Shown in pieces: positions 36,129-44,971 of a stretch of 64,000 nt of DNA. Every line of letters starts with the position of its first letter. Position 1 is the stretch's first letter. Source of the stretch: Ferranicluibacter rubi (GTDB taxonomy: Bacteria; Pseudomonadota; Alphaproteobacteria; Rhizobiales; Rhizobiaceae); the NCBI RefSeq assembly GCF_011603255.1, contig NZ_JAANCM010000005.1, positions 186,001-250,000 of the forward strand, given 5' to 3'. The position numbers were made by a program, and so were the translations under genes. The notes below the pieces were generated by a model. That model was given only the letters and a program-made list of their open reading frames with translations, made no database searches and was not told the origin of the DNA.

Positions 36129-37022
36129 TCATCCCTTTCTCTCCTGAAAAGGCTTGCGAAACAGCGGTGTCGCATCGAACAGGGTCTCCAGCGCCTTCAT
36201 CCGGTCGCGAGTCTCCTCCCAGATCGAGTTCTGGACCGCTTCGATCAGCGCCTCCACGGTGAAGAGGGTCACCACCGAGCTATCCCAGGCCGAAGGCGCC
36301 TCGATATGCACGCGGAAGACCTTTGCCGCAGACTTGGCGACGGGGGAGGACCACTGGTCGGTGAAAAGGATGATCTCCGCGCCACGGGAGCGGGCGGCCT
36401 TGGCCAGCGTCTCCAGTTCCTGCTCGTAGCGCCGGATGTCGAACACCACCAGCACGTCGCCCTTCTTCATGTCGAGAACGTAATGCGGCCAGGGGCTGGA
36501 GCCGGAGGCGATCAGCGTCACGCCGGCGCGGATGACCTGAAGATGGGTGAAGACATAGTCCGCTAGCGTGCGGGTGATGCGGCCGCCGATCAGGTAGACG
36601 CGCCGCTTCGGGTCGGCGATGAGCGCTGCCGCGCCATCGAAATCCTGCGTCTCCATCTGGGCGAGGGTGGCCCTGAGATTGTTGATGGTGGCGTCGGCGA
36701 AGCGGTTCAGGATGTGGGTGCCCGGCGCGTTGGTCGCCCAGCGGTCGTGTTTGCTGATCGGGTTCGAGATGGTCGCTTCCAGCTCCTGGTGCAGCCGGGC
36801 CTGAAAATCCGGGAAGCCGCGAAAACCGAGCTTCTGCACCATGCGCGCAACCGTCGGCGTCGACACGCCGGCGTTCTCGGCCACGGTCGTGATGCTGCCG
36901 AGCCCGGAAACGGGATAGTTGTCGAGCAACGTCTCCGCCAGCTGTCTCTCCGCCCGCGTCAGGGCGGTGAAGTTCGCGGCGATCACGTCCGACACCGTCT
37001 TGTGTGTTTCGGTGCTGATCAA
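36129..37022 (-). CDS. MurR/RpiR-family transcriptional regulator
   Basis: About 297 residues if the TTG at 37022 is used; it has AGGGG six bases upstream. ATGs at 37073 and 37094 extend the frame but the former sits inside a palindromic operator candidate. The N-terminal helix-turn-helix contains TVAENAGVSTPTVARMVQKLGF; the C-terminal SIS domain contains VYLIGGRITRTLADY and KKGDVLVVFDIRRYEQE, which would bind a phosphosugar or other small effector. It probably controls the adjacent transporter operon and the divergent N-formylglutamate amidohydrolase cluster. Confidence 0.87.
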   Translation of the reverse strand: MISTETHKTVSDVIAANFTALTRAERQLAETLLDNYPVSGLGSITTVAENAGVSTPTVARMVQKLGFRGFPDFQARLHQELEATISNPISKHDRWATNAPGTHILNRFADATINNLRATLAQMETQDFDGAAALIADPKRRVYLIGGRITRTLADYVFTHLQVIRAGVTLIASGSSPWPHYVLDMKKGDVLVVFDIRRYEQELETLAKAARSRGAEIILFTDQWSSPVAKSAAKVFRVHIEAPSAWDSSVVTLFTVEALIEAVQNSIWEETRDRMKALETLFDATPLFRKPFQERKG

Positions 37023-37056
37023 GATTTTCCCCTGAGACCGATCTCCGCCAGCCTTA

Positions 37057-37083
37057 TGTGACAGAGTAAACATCGCTGTCACA
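37057..37083. promoter_or_regulatory. Candidate RpiR operator
   Basis: TGTGACAG and CTGTCACA are perfect complements separated by 11 bases. The site lies between the regulator gene and the divergent catabolic genes, where autoregulation would be expected. Confidence 0.55.
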
Positions 37084-37177
37084 ATCGGAGTCAATGGGGT
37101 TCATGAAGAGATCGTTTCAGTTTGTAATTGACAGGTGCGAAATTGTGAAGAATTCTCTTCAGTAAGGGAGGCCTGCC

Positions 37178-37975
37178 ATGATGGTGGGCGCAGCGACGGA
37201 GCCGGGTGTGAGTGCTCTTCTGACTGCCGAGGATGGCGCGCCCGTCGCGCTGGAGAATGCGGATGCCGGTTCCCGCATCCTGCTCGTCTGCGAGCACGCA
37301 TCTCGCCGGCTCCCCCGGAGAATGGGGACGCTTGGGCTTTCGGCGGAGGCGCTGGAAAGCCACATCGCCTGGGACCCGGGCGCGCTTGCCGTTTGCCAGC
37401 TGCTGGCGGCCTCGCTTGATGCGATGCTGATCTACCAGCGTTTTTCCCGCCTCGTCTATGATTGCAATCGCCCCCCGGATTCGCCGGGCGCCATGCCGGC
37501 AGTCAGCGAGATTTTCGACATTCCGGGCAATGCAGCGCTTTCGGCGGCCGAACGGCTGGCGCGGACGGAGGCGATCTACAGTCCGTTCCGCAAGGGCTTG
37601 TCCGATCTCATCAAGACACGGGTTGCAAACCGTCGCCCGCCGGTTATCGTCACGATGCACTCCTTCACGCCGGTCTGGCACGGCCGGCCGCGGGAGGTGG
37701 AGGTGGGCATCCTGCACGACAGCGACAGTCGGCTTGCCGATGCGTTTCTGGCGGATGCTGCGGAGGACGATGCCTTCGTCACGCGTCGCAACGCGCCCTA
37801 CGGGCCGCAGGACGGGGTGACGCACACGCTGATCGAGCACGGCATTCATAATGGCCTGCTCAACGTCATGATCGAGATCCGCAACGATCTCATCGCAAGC
37901 AAAGACGGCCAGAGGGTCCTGGCCGGCTATATCGGGGATCATCTGGGCAAAGCCCTGATGCGCCTCGAACCATAA
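37178..37975 (+). CDS. N-formylglutamate amidohydrolase family protein
   Basis: 265 residues; GGGAGG six bases before the ATG. Family motifs are LLVCEHASRRLP, HIAWDPGAL, FSRLVYDCNRP, VTMHSFTPVWHG, VGILHDSD and LIEHGIHNGLLNVMIEIRNDL, containing the zinc-binding His and Glu residues. The enzyme class hydrolyses N-formylglutamate to formate and glutamate, or a related N-acyl glutamate. Here it opens a cluster with a permease, a glutamine-synthetase-like ligase and aldehyde and alcohol dehydrogenases rather than histidine-degradation genes, so its natural substrate may be a gamma-glutamyl or other acyl derivative. Confidence 0.88.
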   Translation: MMVGAATEPGVSALLTAEDGAPVALENADAGSRILLVCEHASRRLPRRMGTLGLSAEALESHIAWDPGALAVCQLLAASLDAMLIYQRFSRLVYDCNRPPDSPGAMPAVSEIFDIPGNAALSAAERLARTEAIYSPFRKGLSDLIKTRVANRRPPVIVTMHSFTPVWHGRPREVEVGILHDSDSRLADAFLADAAEDDAFVTRRNAPYGPQDGVTHTLIEHGIHNGLLNVMIEIRNDLIASKDGQRVLAGYIGDHLGKALMRLEP

Positions 37976-38190
37976 AAAGACCCGGGGAGCGGCATGTCCG
38001 CGGAGACCGTTCCCGCCTTGTTGGCGGGGGCACTGGCACGACTGCGTGAAGACCTCGAAACGAACCTGAAAAACGGGGCACACACGCAGCACGATCAAGC
38101 GTTGCAGCGCCCGTGCGCCTTCAAGGTTGCGCGCCGCTGTACCGGCATCCGGCAATACCGCCCGGCGCCGAGCGTTCAGAGGGGACCATC

Positions 38191-39774
38191 ATGCCTGACT
38201 ATAGTGACGTGGATAAGCACGCGGACCTTCAGGTCCTTCATTCCATGGGATACGCGCAGGAACTCGAGCGACGCATGAGTTCGTTCTCGAACTTCGCGGT
38301 GTCCTTCTCGATCATCTGCATTCTTTCCGGCGGTATCAACTCGCTGGCACAGGCGACAGCCGGGGCCGGCGGGGCCGCCATCGGCATCGGCTGGCCGATC
38401 GGCTGCTTCGTCTCCTTCGTCTTCGCCATGGCGATGGCGCAGATCTCCTCGGCCTATCCCACGGCCGGCGGCCTCTATCACTGGGGCTCGATCCTCGGAA
38501 ACCGCTTCACCGGCTGGCTGACCGCCTGGTTCAACCTGCTCGGCCTCGTCACCGTGCTCGGCGCCATCAATGTCGGCACCTATTATTTCTTCATGGGCAC
38601 CTTCGGCACGCCATATTTCGGCCTGGAGGACACGACCACGTTCCGCATCCTGTTCCTCGTGGTCATCACCGGCCTGCAGGCGCTGATCAACCACATGGGC
38701 ATCGGGCTGACGGCCAAGCTCACGGACTTTTCCGGCTACCTCATCTTCGTCACGGCCATCCTGCTGTCGCTGGCCTGCCTGATCGCAGCGGATAGCTTCG
38801 ATTTCGCCCGTCTCTTCACCTTCTCCAACTTCTCGGGTGCTGCCGGCGGCAATGTCTGGCCGGAAACGTCCTCCACCTGGGTGTTCCTGCTCGGCCTGCT
38901 TCTGCCGATCTACACGATCACCGGCTACGACGCTTCGGCCCATACGTCCGAGGAAACGGTGAAGGCTGCAACGGCGGTGCCGCGGGGGATGATCTCGTCA
39001 GTGCTCTGGTCGGCGCTCTTCGGCTATATCATGCTGTGCTCGTTCGTGCTGATGATCCCAGCGCAGGCGCCGCTGGCCGACGGAACGGTCGCCGACGGCA
39101 TGACGGCTGCTGCGTCGCAGGGCTGGAACGTGTTCTTCTGGTCGATGGACACGCAGATGAACCCGATCGTCAAGGACGTGCTCTATCTCGCGATCCTGTT
39201 GTGCCAGTGGCTCTGCGGCCTTGCGACCGTTACGTCGGTTTCCCGTATGATCTTCGCCTTCTCGCGTGACGGCGGCCTGCCGGCCTCCAAGGCTCTGGCC
39301 AAGGTCAGCCCGAAGTTCCGCACGCCTGTTGCGGCCATCTGGACGGGGTCGATCCTCTCGGTGCTCTTCGTCTGGGGCTCGTCGCTGATCACCATCGGCG
39401 AAACGCCGGTCTACACCATCGTCGTGTCCTGCACGGTCATCTTCCTGTTCTTCTCCTTCGCCATTCCGATCACGCTCGGCCTCTTTGCCTGGGGTACGTC
39501 GAAGTGGCCGGCACAGGGACCCTGGAATCTCGGCGAGGGCGTCTTCAAGCTCTTTGCCGGCCTGACGGTTCTGGCCATGATCCTGATCTTCGTTCTCGGC
39601 GTGCAGCCGCCGAACGGTCCGGCGCTCTACGTCACCGTCGGCTTCCTCGTGCTGACCGGCGTGATCTGGTTCGGCTTCGAGAAGCGCCGATTCCGCGGTC
39701 CGCCGATCGGCGAAGAGGTCAAGCGCCGCGCGGCCGAGATCGCCGCCGCCGAAAAGGCCGTGGGCCAGGCGTAA
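38191..39774 (+). CDS. APC-family amino acid permease
   Basis: 527 residues from the ATG at 38191 with AGAGGGG upstream. About twelve membrane helices; signatures include FSIICILSGGINSL, GWPIGCFVSFVFAMAMAQISSAYPTAGGLYHWG and GYDASAHTSEET. It resembles the BAT1/GabP-like branch that imports GABA, choline or other amino acids with protons. It lies between the amidohydrolase and ligase genes. A strong hairpin without T run (39791-39817) follows its stop. Confidence 0.92.
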   Translation: MPDYSDVDKHADLQVLHSMGYAQELERRMSSFSNFAVSFSIICILSGGINSLAQATAGAGGAAIGIGWPIGCFVSFVFAMAMAQISSAYPTAGGLYHWGSILGNRFTGWLTAWFNLLGLVTVLGAINVGTYYFFMGTFGTPYFGLEDTTTFRILFLVVITGLQALINHMGIGLTAKLTDFSGYLIFVTAILLSLACLIAADSFDFARLFTFSNFSGAAGGNVWPETSSTWVFLLGLLLPIYTITGYDASAHTSEETVKAATAVPRGMISSVLWSALFGYIMLCSFVLMIPAQAPLADGTVADGMTAAASQGWNVFFWSMDTQMNPIVKDVLYLAILLCQWLCGLATVTSVSRMIFAFSRDGGLPASKALAKVSPKFRTPVAAIWTGSILSVLFVWGSSLITIGETPVYTIVVSCTVIFLFFSFAIPITLGLFAWGTSKWPAQGPWNLGEGVFKLFAGLTVLAMILIFVLGVQPPNGPALYVTVGFLVLTGVIWFGFEKRRFRGPPIGEEVKRRAAEIAAAEKAVGQA

Positions 39775-39790
39775 CACCCTCTGCAAGCGA

Positions 39791-39817
39791 GGCGGCACCC
39801 GAAAGCCGGGTGCCGCC
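39791..39817 (+). repeat. Intercistronic hairpin
   Basis: GGCGGCACCCG and CGGGTGCCGCC pair perfectly around AAAGC. It lies in the 89-bp space between permease and ligase genes. Without a T tract it may stabilise or divide the transcript rather than end it. Confidence 0.7.
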
Positions 39818-39863
39818 GATGACAGACACCAACGCATTCCGAAAATCGCAGACAGGACGCCCG

Positions 39864-41228
39864 ATGACCTACTCGTTCGAAGAGCTGAAGACCGACGTTG
39901 CCGAAGGCCGTATCGATACGGTTCTTGCCTGCCAGATCGACATGCAGGGGCGGCTGATGGGGAAACGCTTTCAGGCCGAGTATTTCGTCGAGAGTGCATT
40001 TGAGGAAACGCATAGCTGCAACTACCTGCTCGCCACCGACCTCGAAATGGAGACGGTGACCGGATACAAGTCCACGAGCTGGGAGTCGGGCTATGGCGAC
40101 TATACGATGAAGCCGGATCTCGGCACGCTGCGCCGGATTCCGTGGCTCGAAGGTACGGCGCTGGTGCTCTGCGACGTGCTCGATCACCACACGCATCAGG
40201 AAGTCCCGCATTCGCCGCGCGCCATCCTCAAGCGGCAGGTCAAGCGGCTGGAAGCCATGGGGCTGAAGGCCTTCATGGCGAGCGAGCTCGAATTCTTCCT
40301 GTTCGACCAGACCTACGACCATGCGCGCCAAAGCGGCTATCGCGACCTGAAGCTCGCCAGCGGCTACAACGAGGACTACCACATCTTCCAGACCACCAAG
40401 GAAGAGGACGTGATGCGCGCCATCCGCAAGGGGCTGCAGGGCGCCGGCATTCCGGTCGAGAATTCCAAGGGCGAGGCGTCCTCCGGTCAGGAGGAGATCA
40501 ACGTTCGCTATGCCGAAGCGCTCGACATGGCCGACCGTCACGTCATCATCAAGAACGGCTGCAAGGAAATCGCCTGGGCGAAGGGCAAGGCGATCACCTT
40601 TCTCGCAAAGTGGCATATGAATGCGGCCGGCTCCTCTTCGCACATTCACCAGTCGCTCTGGAGCCTTGACGGCAAGACGCCGCATTTCTTCGACAAGCAA
40701 GGCGAGTACGGCATGTCGGAGACGATGCGGCACTACATTGCCGGTCTGCTGACGCATGCGGGCGAGATCACCTATTTCCTCGCGCCCTACATCAACTCCT
40801 ACAAGCGTTTCATGGCCGGGACGTTCGCGCCCACGAAGGCCGTCTGGTCGAAGGACAACCGCACGGCCGGTTATCGCCTCTGCGGCGAGGGCACGAAGGG
40901 CATCCGCATCGAGTGCCGCGTCGGCGGCTCCGACCTCAATCCCTATCTCGCCATGGCAGCGCTGCTGGCCGCAGGGATTGCCGGCATAGAGGGCAATCTG
41001 GAACTGGAGGCGCCGTTCGTGGGCGACGCCTATTCCGGCAAGGACATTCGCGAGATCCCGAAGACGCTGCGCCACGCGACCGACCTCATGACGAACTCGG
41101 CCATGCTGCGTCAGGCTTTCGGCGACGACGTGATCGATCACTATACCCGTGCCGGCACCTGGGAGCAGGAGGAATACGATCGCCGGGTCACGGACTGGGA
41201 GGTGGCGCGAGGTTTCGAGCGCGCGTGA
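39864..41228 (+). CDS. Glutamine-synthetase-family ligase (GlnT/PuuA-like)
   Basis: 454 residues from the ATG at 39864, which has AGGAC upstream; the ATG at 39819 has no ribosome site. Active-site motifs are present: ASELEFFLF, NVRYAEALDMADRHV, KWHMNAAGSSSHIHQSL, NSYKRFMAGTFAPTK and ECRVGGSDLNPYLA. The protein belongs to the branch that makes gamma-glutamyl amides of amines (PuuA-like) or acts as an alternative glutamine synthetase (GlnT). Neighbouring aldehyde dehydrogenase, PuuB-like oxidase and amidohydrolase genes favour gamma-glutamylation of an imported amine, with ATP. Confidence 0.9.
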   Translation: MTYSFEELKTDVAEGRIDTVLACQIDMQGRLMGKRFQAEYFVESAFEETHSCNYLLATDLEMETVTGYKSTSWESGYGDYTMKPDLGTLRRIPWLEGTALVLCDVLDHHTHQEVPHSPRAILKRQVKRLEAMGLKAFMASELEFFLFDQTYDHARQSGYRDLKLASGYNEDYHIFQTTKEEDVMRAIRKGLQGAGIPVENSKGEASSGQEEINVRYAEALDMADRHVIIKNGCKEIAWAKGKAITFLAKWHMNAAGSSSHIHQSLWSLDGKTPHFFDKQGEYGMSETMRHYIAGLLTHAGEITYFLAPYINSYKRFMAGTFAPTKAVWSKDNRTAGYRLCGEGTKGIRIECRVGGSDLNPYLAMAALLAAGIAGIEGNLELEAPFVGDAYSGKDIREIPKTLRHATDLMTNSAMLRQAFGDDVIDHYTRAGTWEQEEYDRRVTDWEVARGFERA

Positions 41229-41307
41229 GATTATCACAACATTGAGATAAGTGGTGACAATATCGCATCTTTGGTGTATTTTTCACATCATGATGCGGAG
41301 AATGTAC

Positions 41308-41733
41308 ATGGCGATCAATACTGTGTGGTTTCATGACAGGCTCAATACAAAAGGGAAATCCCTGCGGGATCTCGCGCGGTTTCTCGGGCTCGATCCCAGT
41401 GCCGTTTCGAGAATGTTGAAAGGAGAGCGGAAGATGACCGCGGAAGAGCAGGACCAGATCGCCGAGTTTCTGGGCGTCGGCATTCTTGATGTCGCGGCGC
41501 ATCGCCGTGGGGACCCGCAAGGCTTCCATGAGCATGGGTTCCGTGAAAGTATTCAGCAGGCTTATGTGCCGCAGGGCGGGCAAACGTCCCGCGTGCGTCT
41601 CGTCGAGTCTTCCGATCCCGCCTTCGTTCACCCGGCTTTCGGGTGCATGGTCGGAACCATGACGGTCCCTGACGATCTCGACCTCACCGCTCCGATGGAT
41701 GTCGAATGGAGCGATACGCTCTATAATGCGTAA
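41308..41733 (+). CDS. XRE-type HTH antitoxin
   Basis: 141 residues from the ATG at 41308, seven bases after GGAG. The N-terminal helix-turn-helix reads SLRDLARFLGLDPSAVSRMLKG. The C-terminal end, FGCMVGTMTVPDDLDLTAPMD, is the type of tail found in antitoxins paired with PIN toxins and likely wraps the toxin. The stop overlaps the PIN gene start by eight bases. The upstream region contains an AT-rich inverted repeat (TTATC / GATAA) that could be the autoregulatory operator. Confidence 0.82.
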   Translation: MAINTVWFHDRLNTKGKSLRDLARFLGLDPSAVSRMLKGERKMTAEEQDQIAEFLGVGILDVAAHRRGDPQGFHEHGFRESIQQAYVPQGGQTSRVRLVESSDPAFVHPAFGCMVGTMTVPDDLDLTAPMDVEWSDTLYNA

Positions 41734-42142
41734 CGAGATTCTTCTCGATACGTGCGCCGTCATCTGGATGGCGACCGGGCAACCGATGCGGCCGGAAGCG
41801 ATCGATGTGTTCAAGGCGGCCGGGAGCGGAAACGGGCGATTGTACGTCTCCGCGATCTCGGCCTGGGAGATTGGAATGCTGATGTCGCGCGGTCGGTTGC
41901 CGGCAACGAAGGATGCGTTGTCCTGGTTCAATGAGTTCGTCGCAGAGGGAGACATCACGGTCGAAGCAGCGTCGCCGGATATTCTGGTCGCGGCGTCTTA
42001 TCTTCCGTCGCTTGCGCACCGTGACCCTATCGATCGCATCATCATCGCGACGGCGCGCGAACGGGATCTGAGGATCGTTACGCGCGACCATGTCATTCTG
42101 GACTATGGTGCGCTTGGCAATGTGATGACGCTGGCCTGCTGA
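41726..42142 (+). CDS. PIN-domain toxin, VapC-like
   Basis: 138 residues. Acidic catalytic residues are placed as in VapC: D8 in LLDTCAVIW, E48 in SAISAWEIGML, D100/D103 in HRDPIDRIIIATA and D121 in IVTRDHVIL. Such enzymes are magnesium-dependent RNases that cut tRNA or rRNA and stop growth when freed from antitoxin. It overlaps the HTH antitoxin gene by eight bases, the usual arrangement of a type II pair. The pair sits between the ligase and dehydrogenase genes of a catabolic operon. Confidence 0.9.
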   Translation: MRNEILLDTCAVIWMATGQPMRPEAIDVFKAAGSGNGRLYVSAISAWEIGMLMSRGRLPATKDALSWFNEFVAEGDITVEAASPDILVAASYLPSLAHRDPIDRIIIATARERDLRIVTRDHVILDYGALGNVMTLAC

Positions 42143-42258
42143 CGCGTGCTTGCCGGGTTGATGATCTCCCAGCAGGCTTTCGTATTTGTATTTTCGTTTG
42201 TTGTCTCGAGACTTTGCTTTCCAGCTCGTCCCTGACAAATTTTATTCCGGAGACCCTG

Positions 42259-43644
42259 ATGACGATGATCCAATGCATTTCGCCGATCGACGGCTCGGTC
42301 TATGCCGAGCGCGAGGCCATGCCCTACGAGGCCGCTTCCCAGGCGGTCGCCCGTGCGCGAAAAGCGCAAAAGTCCTGGGCCAAGCGCCCGCTCGAAGAGC
42401 GGGTGCAGCTCGTGCTCAAGGGCGTGACGCGGCTGAACGAGATGGCGGCCGACGTTGTGCCGGAGCTTGCCTGGCAGATGGGCCGGCCGGTAAAGTATGG
42501 CGGCGAGTTCCGCGGATTCAACGAGCGCTCGAACTATGTCGCCTCCATCGCCGCCGACGCCATGAAGCCGATGGTGATCGAGGAGAGCGACCGCTTCGAG
42601 CGGCGGATCGTGCGCGAGCCGCACGGCGTCGTCTTCGTCATCGCGCCGTGGAACTACCCCTACATGACCGCGATCAACACGATCGCGCCGGCCTTGATGG
42701 CGGGCAATGTCGTGATCATCAAGCATGCCAGCCAGACGCTGCTCGTCGGCGAGCGCATGGTGCGCGCTTTCACCGAGGCCGGCATGCCGGAGGACGTGTT
42801 CCAGAACCTCTTCCTCGACCACGAGACGAGCGCGCGGCTGATCGCTGCCAAGAGCTTCGACTTCGTCAATTTCACCGGCTCCGTCGAGGGCGGCCGGTCG
42901 ATCGAGCGGGCAGCGGCGGGAACCTTCACCGGGCTCGGACTCGAACTGGGCGGCAAGGACCCGGGCTACGTCATGGAGGATGCCGACCTCGACGCCGCCG
43001 TGGATACGCTGATGGACGGTGCCACCTACAATTCCGGCCAGTGCTGCTGCGGCATCGAGCGCATCTATGTGCACGAAAGCCTCTACGACGATTTCGTCGA
43101 GAAGTCGGTCGCCTGGGTGTCGAACTACAAACTCGGTAATCCGCTCGATCCGGAAACGACGCTCGGGCCGATGGCCAACAAGCGCTTTGCCGCCGTCGTG
43201 CGGGCACAGGTCGCTGACGCGATCTCGAAGGGCGCGCGGGCGACGATCGATCCGAAGCTGTTCCCGGCGGATGACGGCGGCGCCTATCTCGCGCCGCAGA
43301 TCCTCGTCGATGTCGATCACTCCATGGAATTCATGACCGAGGAAACCTTCGGTCCCGCAGTCGGCATCATGAAGGTCAAGACCGATGCGGAGGCGCTCGC
43401 CCTGATGAACGACTGCAAATACGGGCTGACGGCCTCGCTGTGGACGCAGGACCCAGAGCGTGCGGCCGCCATCGGCGCCGAGATCGAGACGGGTACCGTC
43501 TTCATGAACCGTGCCGACTACCTCGATCCCGCGCTCTGCTGGACCGGCGTCAAGGAAACCGGCCGCGGCGGCTCGCTCTCCATCTTCGGCTTCCACAATC
43601 TGACCCGGCCAAAATCCTACCATCTGAAGAAAGTCACGGCATGA
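42259..43644 (+). CDS. NAD(P)-dependent aldehyde dehydrogenase
   Basis: 461 residues from the ATG at 42259 with CGGAGA upstream. The catalytic cysteine lies in NSGQCCCGIERIYVHE and the general-base glutamate in GLELGGKDP; the cofactor region has FVIAPWNYPYMT and FTGSVEGGRSI. It resembles succinate-semialdehyde/gamma-glutamyl-aldehyde dehydrogenases. Its stop overlaps the next start in ATGA, so the two are translationally coupled. In context it would oxidise the aldehyde formed from a gamma-glutamylated amine. Confidence 0.93.
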   Translation: MTMIQCISPIDGSVYAEREAMPYEAASQAVARARKAQKSWAKRPLEERVQLVLKGVTRLNEMAADVVPELAWQMGRPVKYGGEFRGFNERSNYVASIAADAMKPMVIEESDRFERRIVREPHGVVFVIAPWNYPYMTAINTIAPALMAGNVVIIKHASQTLLVGERMVRAFTEAGMPEDVFQNLFLDHETSARLIAAKSFDFVNFTGSVEGGRSIERAAAGTFTGLGLELGGKDPGYVMEDADLDAAVDTLMDGATYNSGQCCCGIERIYVHESLYDDFVEKSVAWVSNYKLGNPLDPETTLGPMANKRFAAVVRAQVADAISKGARATIDPKLFPADDGGAYLAPQILVDVDHSMEFMTEETFGPAVGIMKVKTDAEALALMNDCKYGLTASLWTQDPERAAAIGAEIETGTVFMNRADYLDPALCWTGVKETGRGGSLSIFGFHNLTRPKSYHLKKVTA

Positions 43645-44786
43645 CCATTACCGCTAACTGGAGCTACCCGACCGCCATCAAGTTCGGGGCAGGGCGCATC
43701 AAGGAACTCGCCGAGCATTGCAAGGCTGTGGGCATGAAGCGGCCGCTGCTCGTGACGGACCGCGGCCTCGCGCCGATGGCGATCACGCAGAATGCGCTGG
43801 ATCTTCTGGAGGCCGCCGGCCTCGGCCGCGCGATCTTTGCCGATGTCGATCCGAACCCCAACGACATCAACCTCGAAGCCGGGGTGAAGGCCTTCCACGA
43901 TGGCGGGCACGATGGCGTCGTGGCCTTCGGTGGCGGTTCCGGGCTCGACCTCGGCAAGGCCGTCGCCTTCATGGCCGGCCAGACACGGCCGGTCTGGGAT
44001 TTTGAGGATGTCGGCGACTGGTGGACACGGGCCTCCGTTTCCGGCATCGCACCGATCATCGCGGTGCCCACGACGGCGGGCACCGGCTCGGAGGTTGGTC
44101 GCGCCAGCGTCATCACCGATCACAAGACGCATACCAAGAAGGTCATCTTCCACCCCAAGTTCCTACCCGCCGTGACGATCTGCGATCCCGAACTCACCGT
44201 CGGCATGCCTCAGGTGATCACGGTCGGTACCGGCATGGATGCCTTTGCGCATTGCCTGGAGGCCTATTCCTCGCCGTTCTACCACCCGATGTCGCAGGGA
44301 ATCGCGCTCGAAGGCATGCGGCTCGTGAAGGATTACCTGCCGCGCGCCTTTGCCGATGGGCAGGATATCGAGGCCCGCGCCAACATGATGAGCGCCGCCG
44401 CCATGGGCGCCGTGGCGTTCCAGAAGGGCCTCGGTGCCATCCACGCGCTGTCGCATCCGGTGGGCGCTCTCTACAATACGCATCACGGCATGACCAACGC
44501 CGTCGTCATGCCGGCCGTGCTGCGCTTCAACCGGCCTGCCATCGAAGAGAAGATCGCCCGGGCCGCCGCTTATCTCGGCATCTCCGGCGGGTTCGACGGG
44601 TTCACCGATTATGTGCTCGACCTGCGATCGAGCCTCGGCGTTCCCGATGCACTCTCGGGTCTCGGGGTCGGTACCGACCAGATCGAGCGCATGGCCGAGA
44701 TGGCGATCGTCGATCCCACGGCCGGCGGCAACCCTGTCGAGTTGACGCTCGACGCGGCGCGGGCGCTGTTCATCGAAACGATCTGA
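43641..44786 (+). CDS. Iron-containing alcohol dehydrogenase
   Basis: 381 residues. The family III pattern is complete: GGGSGLDLGKA for NAD binding, PTTAGTGSEV, and metal ligands D and H in TGMDAFAHCLEAY, then AIHALSHPVGA and NTHHGMTNA. It overlaps the aldehyde dehydrogenase gene by four bases. Together they interconvert an alcohol, aldehyde and acid. A 15-bp perfect hairpin follows the gene. Confidence 0.93.
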   Translation: MTITANWSYPTAIKFGAGRIKELAEHCKAVGMKRPLLVTDRGLAPMAITQNALDLLEAAGLGRAIFADVDPNPNDINLEAGVKAFHDGGHDGVVAFGGGSGLDLGKAVAFMAGQTRPVWDFEDVGDWWTRASVSGIAPIIAVPTTAGTGSEVGRASVITDHKTHTKKVIFHPKFLPAVTICDPELTVGMPQVITVGTGMDAFAHCLEAYSSPFYHPMSQGIALEGMRLVKDYLPRAFADGQDIEARANMMSAAAMGAVAFQKGLGAIHALSHPVGALYNTHHGMTNAVVMPAVLRFNRPAIEEKIARAAAYLGISGGFDGFTDYVLDLRSSLGVPDALSGLGVGTDQIERMAEMAIVDPTAGGNPVELTLDAARALFIETI

Positions 44787-44796
44787 TGTCGAAATG

Positions 44797-44836
44797 CAGC
44801 CTGGCGCGAGCGTCTGCCGAAGCTCGCGCCAGGCTG
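44797..44836. terminator. Probable terminator after the alcohol dehydrogenase gene
   Basis: CAGCCTGGCGCGAGC and GCTCGCGCCAGGCTG pair perfectly around a 10-base loop. The tail is TCTCTC, not a full T run. Confidence 0.7.
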
Positions 44837-44862
44837 TCTCTCATTGGTTCTCGTATGGCATG

Positions 44863-44878
44863 TTAACACTTCGTTAAC
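44863..44878. promoter_or_regulatory. Candidate CtrA-binding site
   Basis: TTAA-CACTTCG-TTAAC fits the TTAA-N7-TTAA(C) consensus of the alphaproteobacterial cell-cycle regulator CtrA. A further GTTAACC lies about 20 bp downstream. It is about 95 bp upstream of the ParA-like gene. Confidence 0.5.
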
Positions 44879-44971
44879 CACGATTTGAAAGGTTCGGTTA
44901 ACCACAGCGGCTTCAGGGGCTGGAGCTGTTTGAGGGGCAAACCGGGGCTTTGCATCCCCAACGAGGTTTCC

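Noticed and set aside
39627-41237. 536-codon minus-strand frame opposite the glutamine-synthetase-like gene
   Set aside because: All active-site motifs of the synthetase lie on the plus strand; the reverse frame has none.
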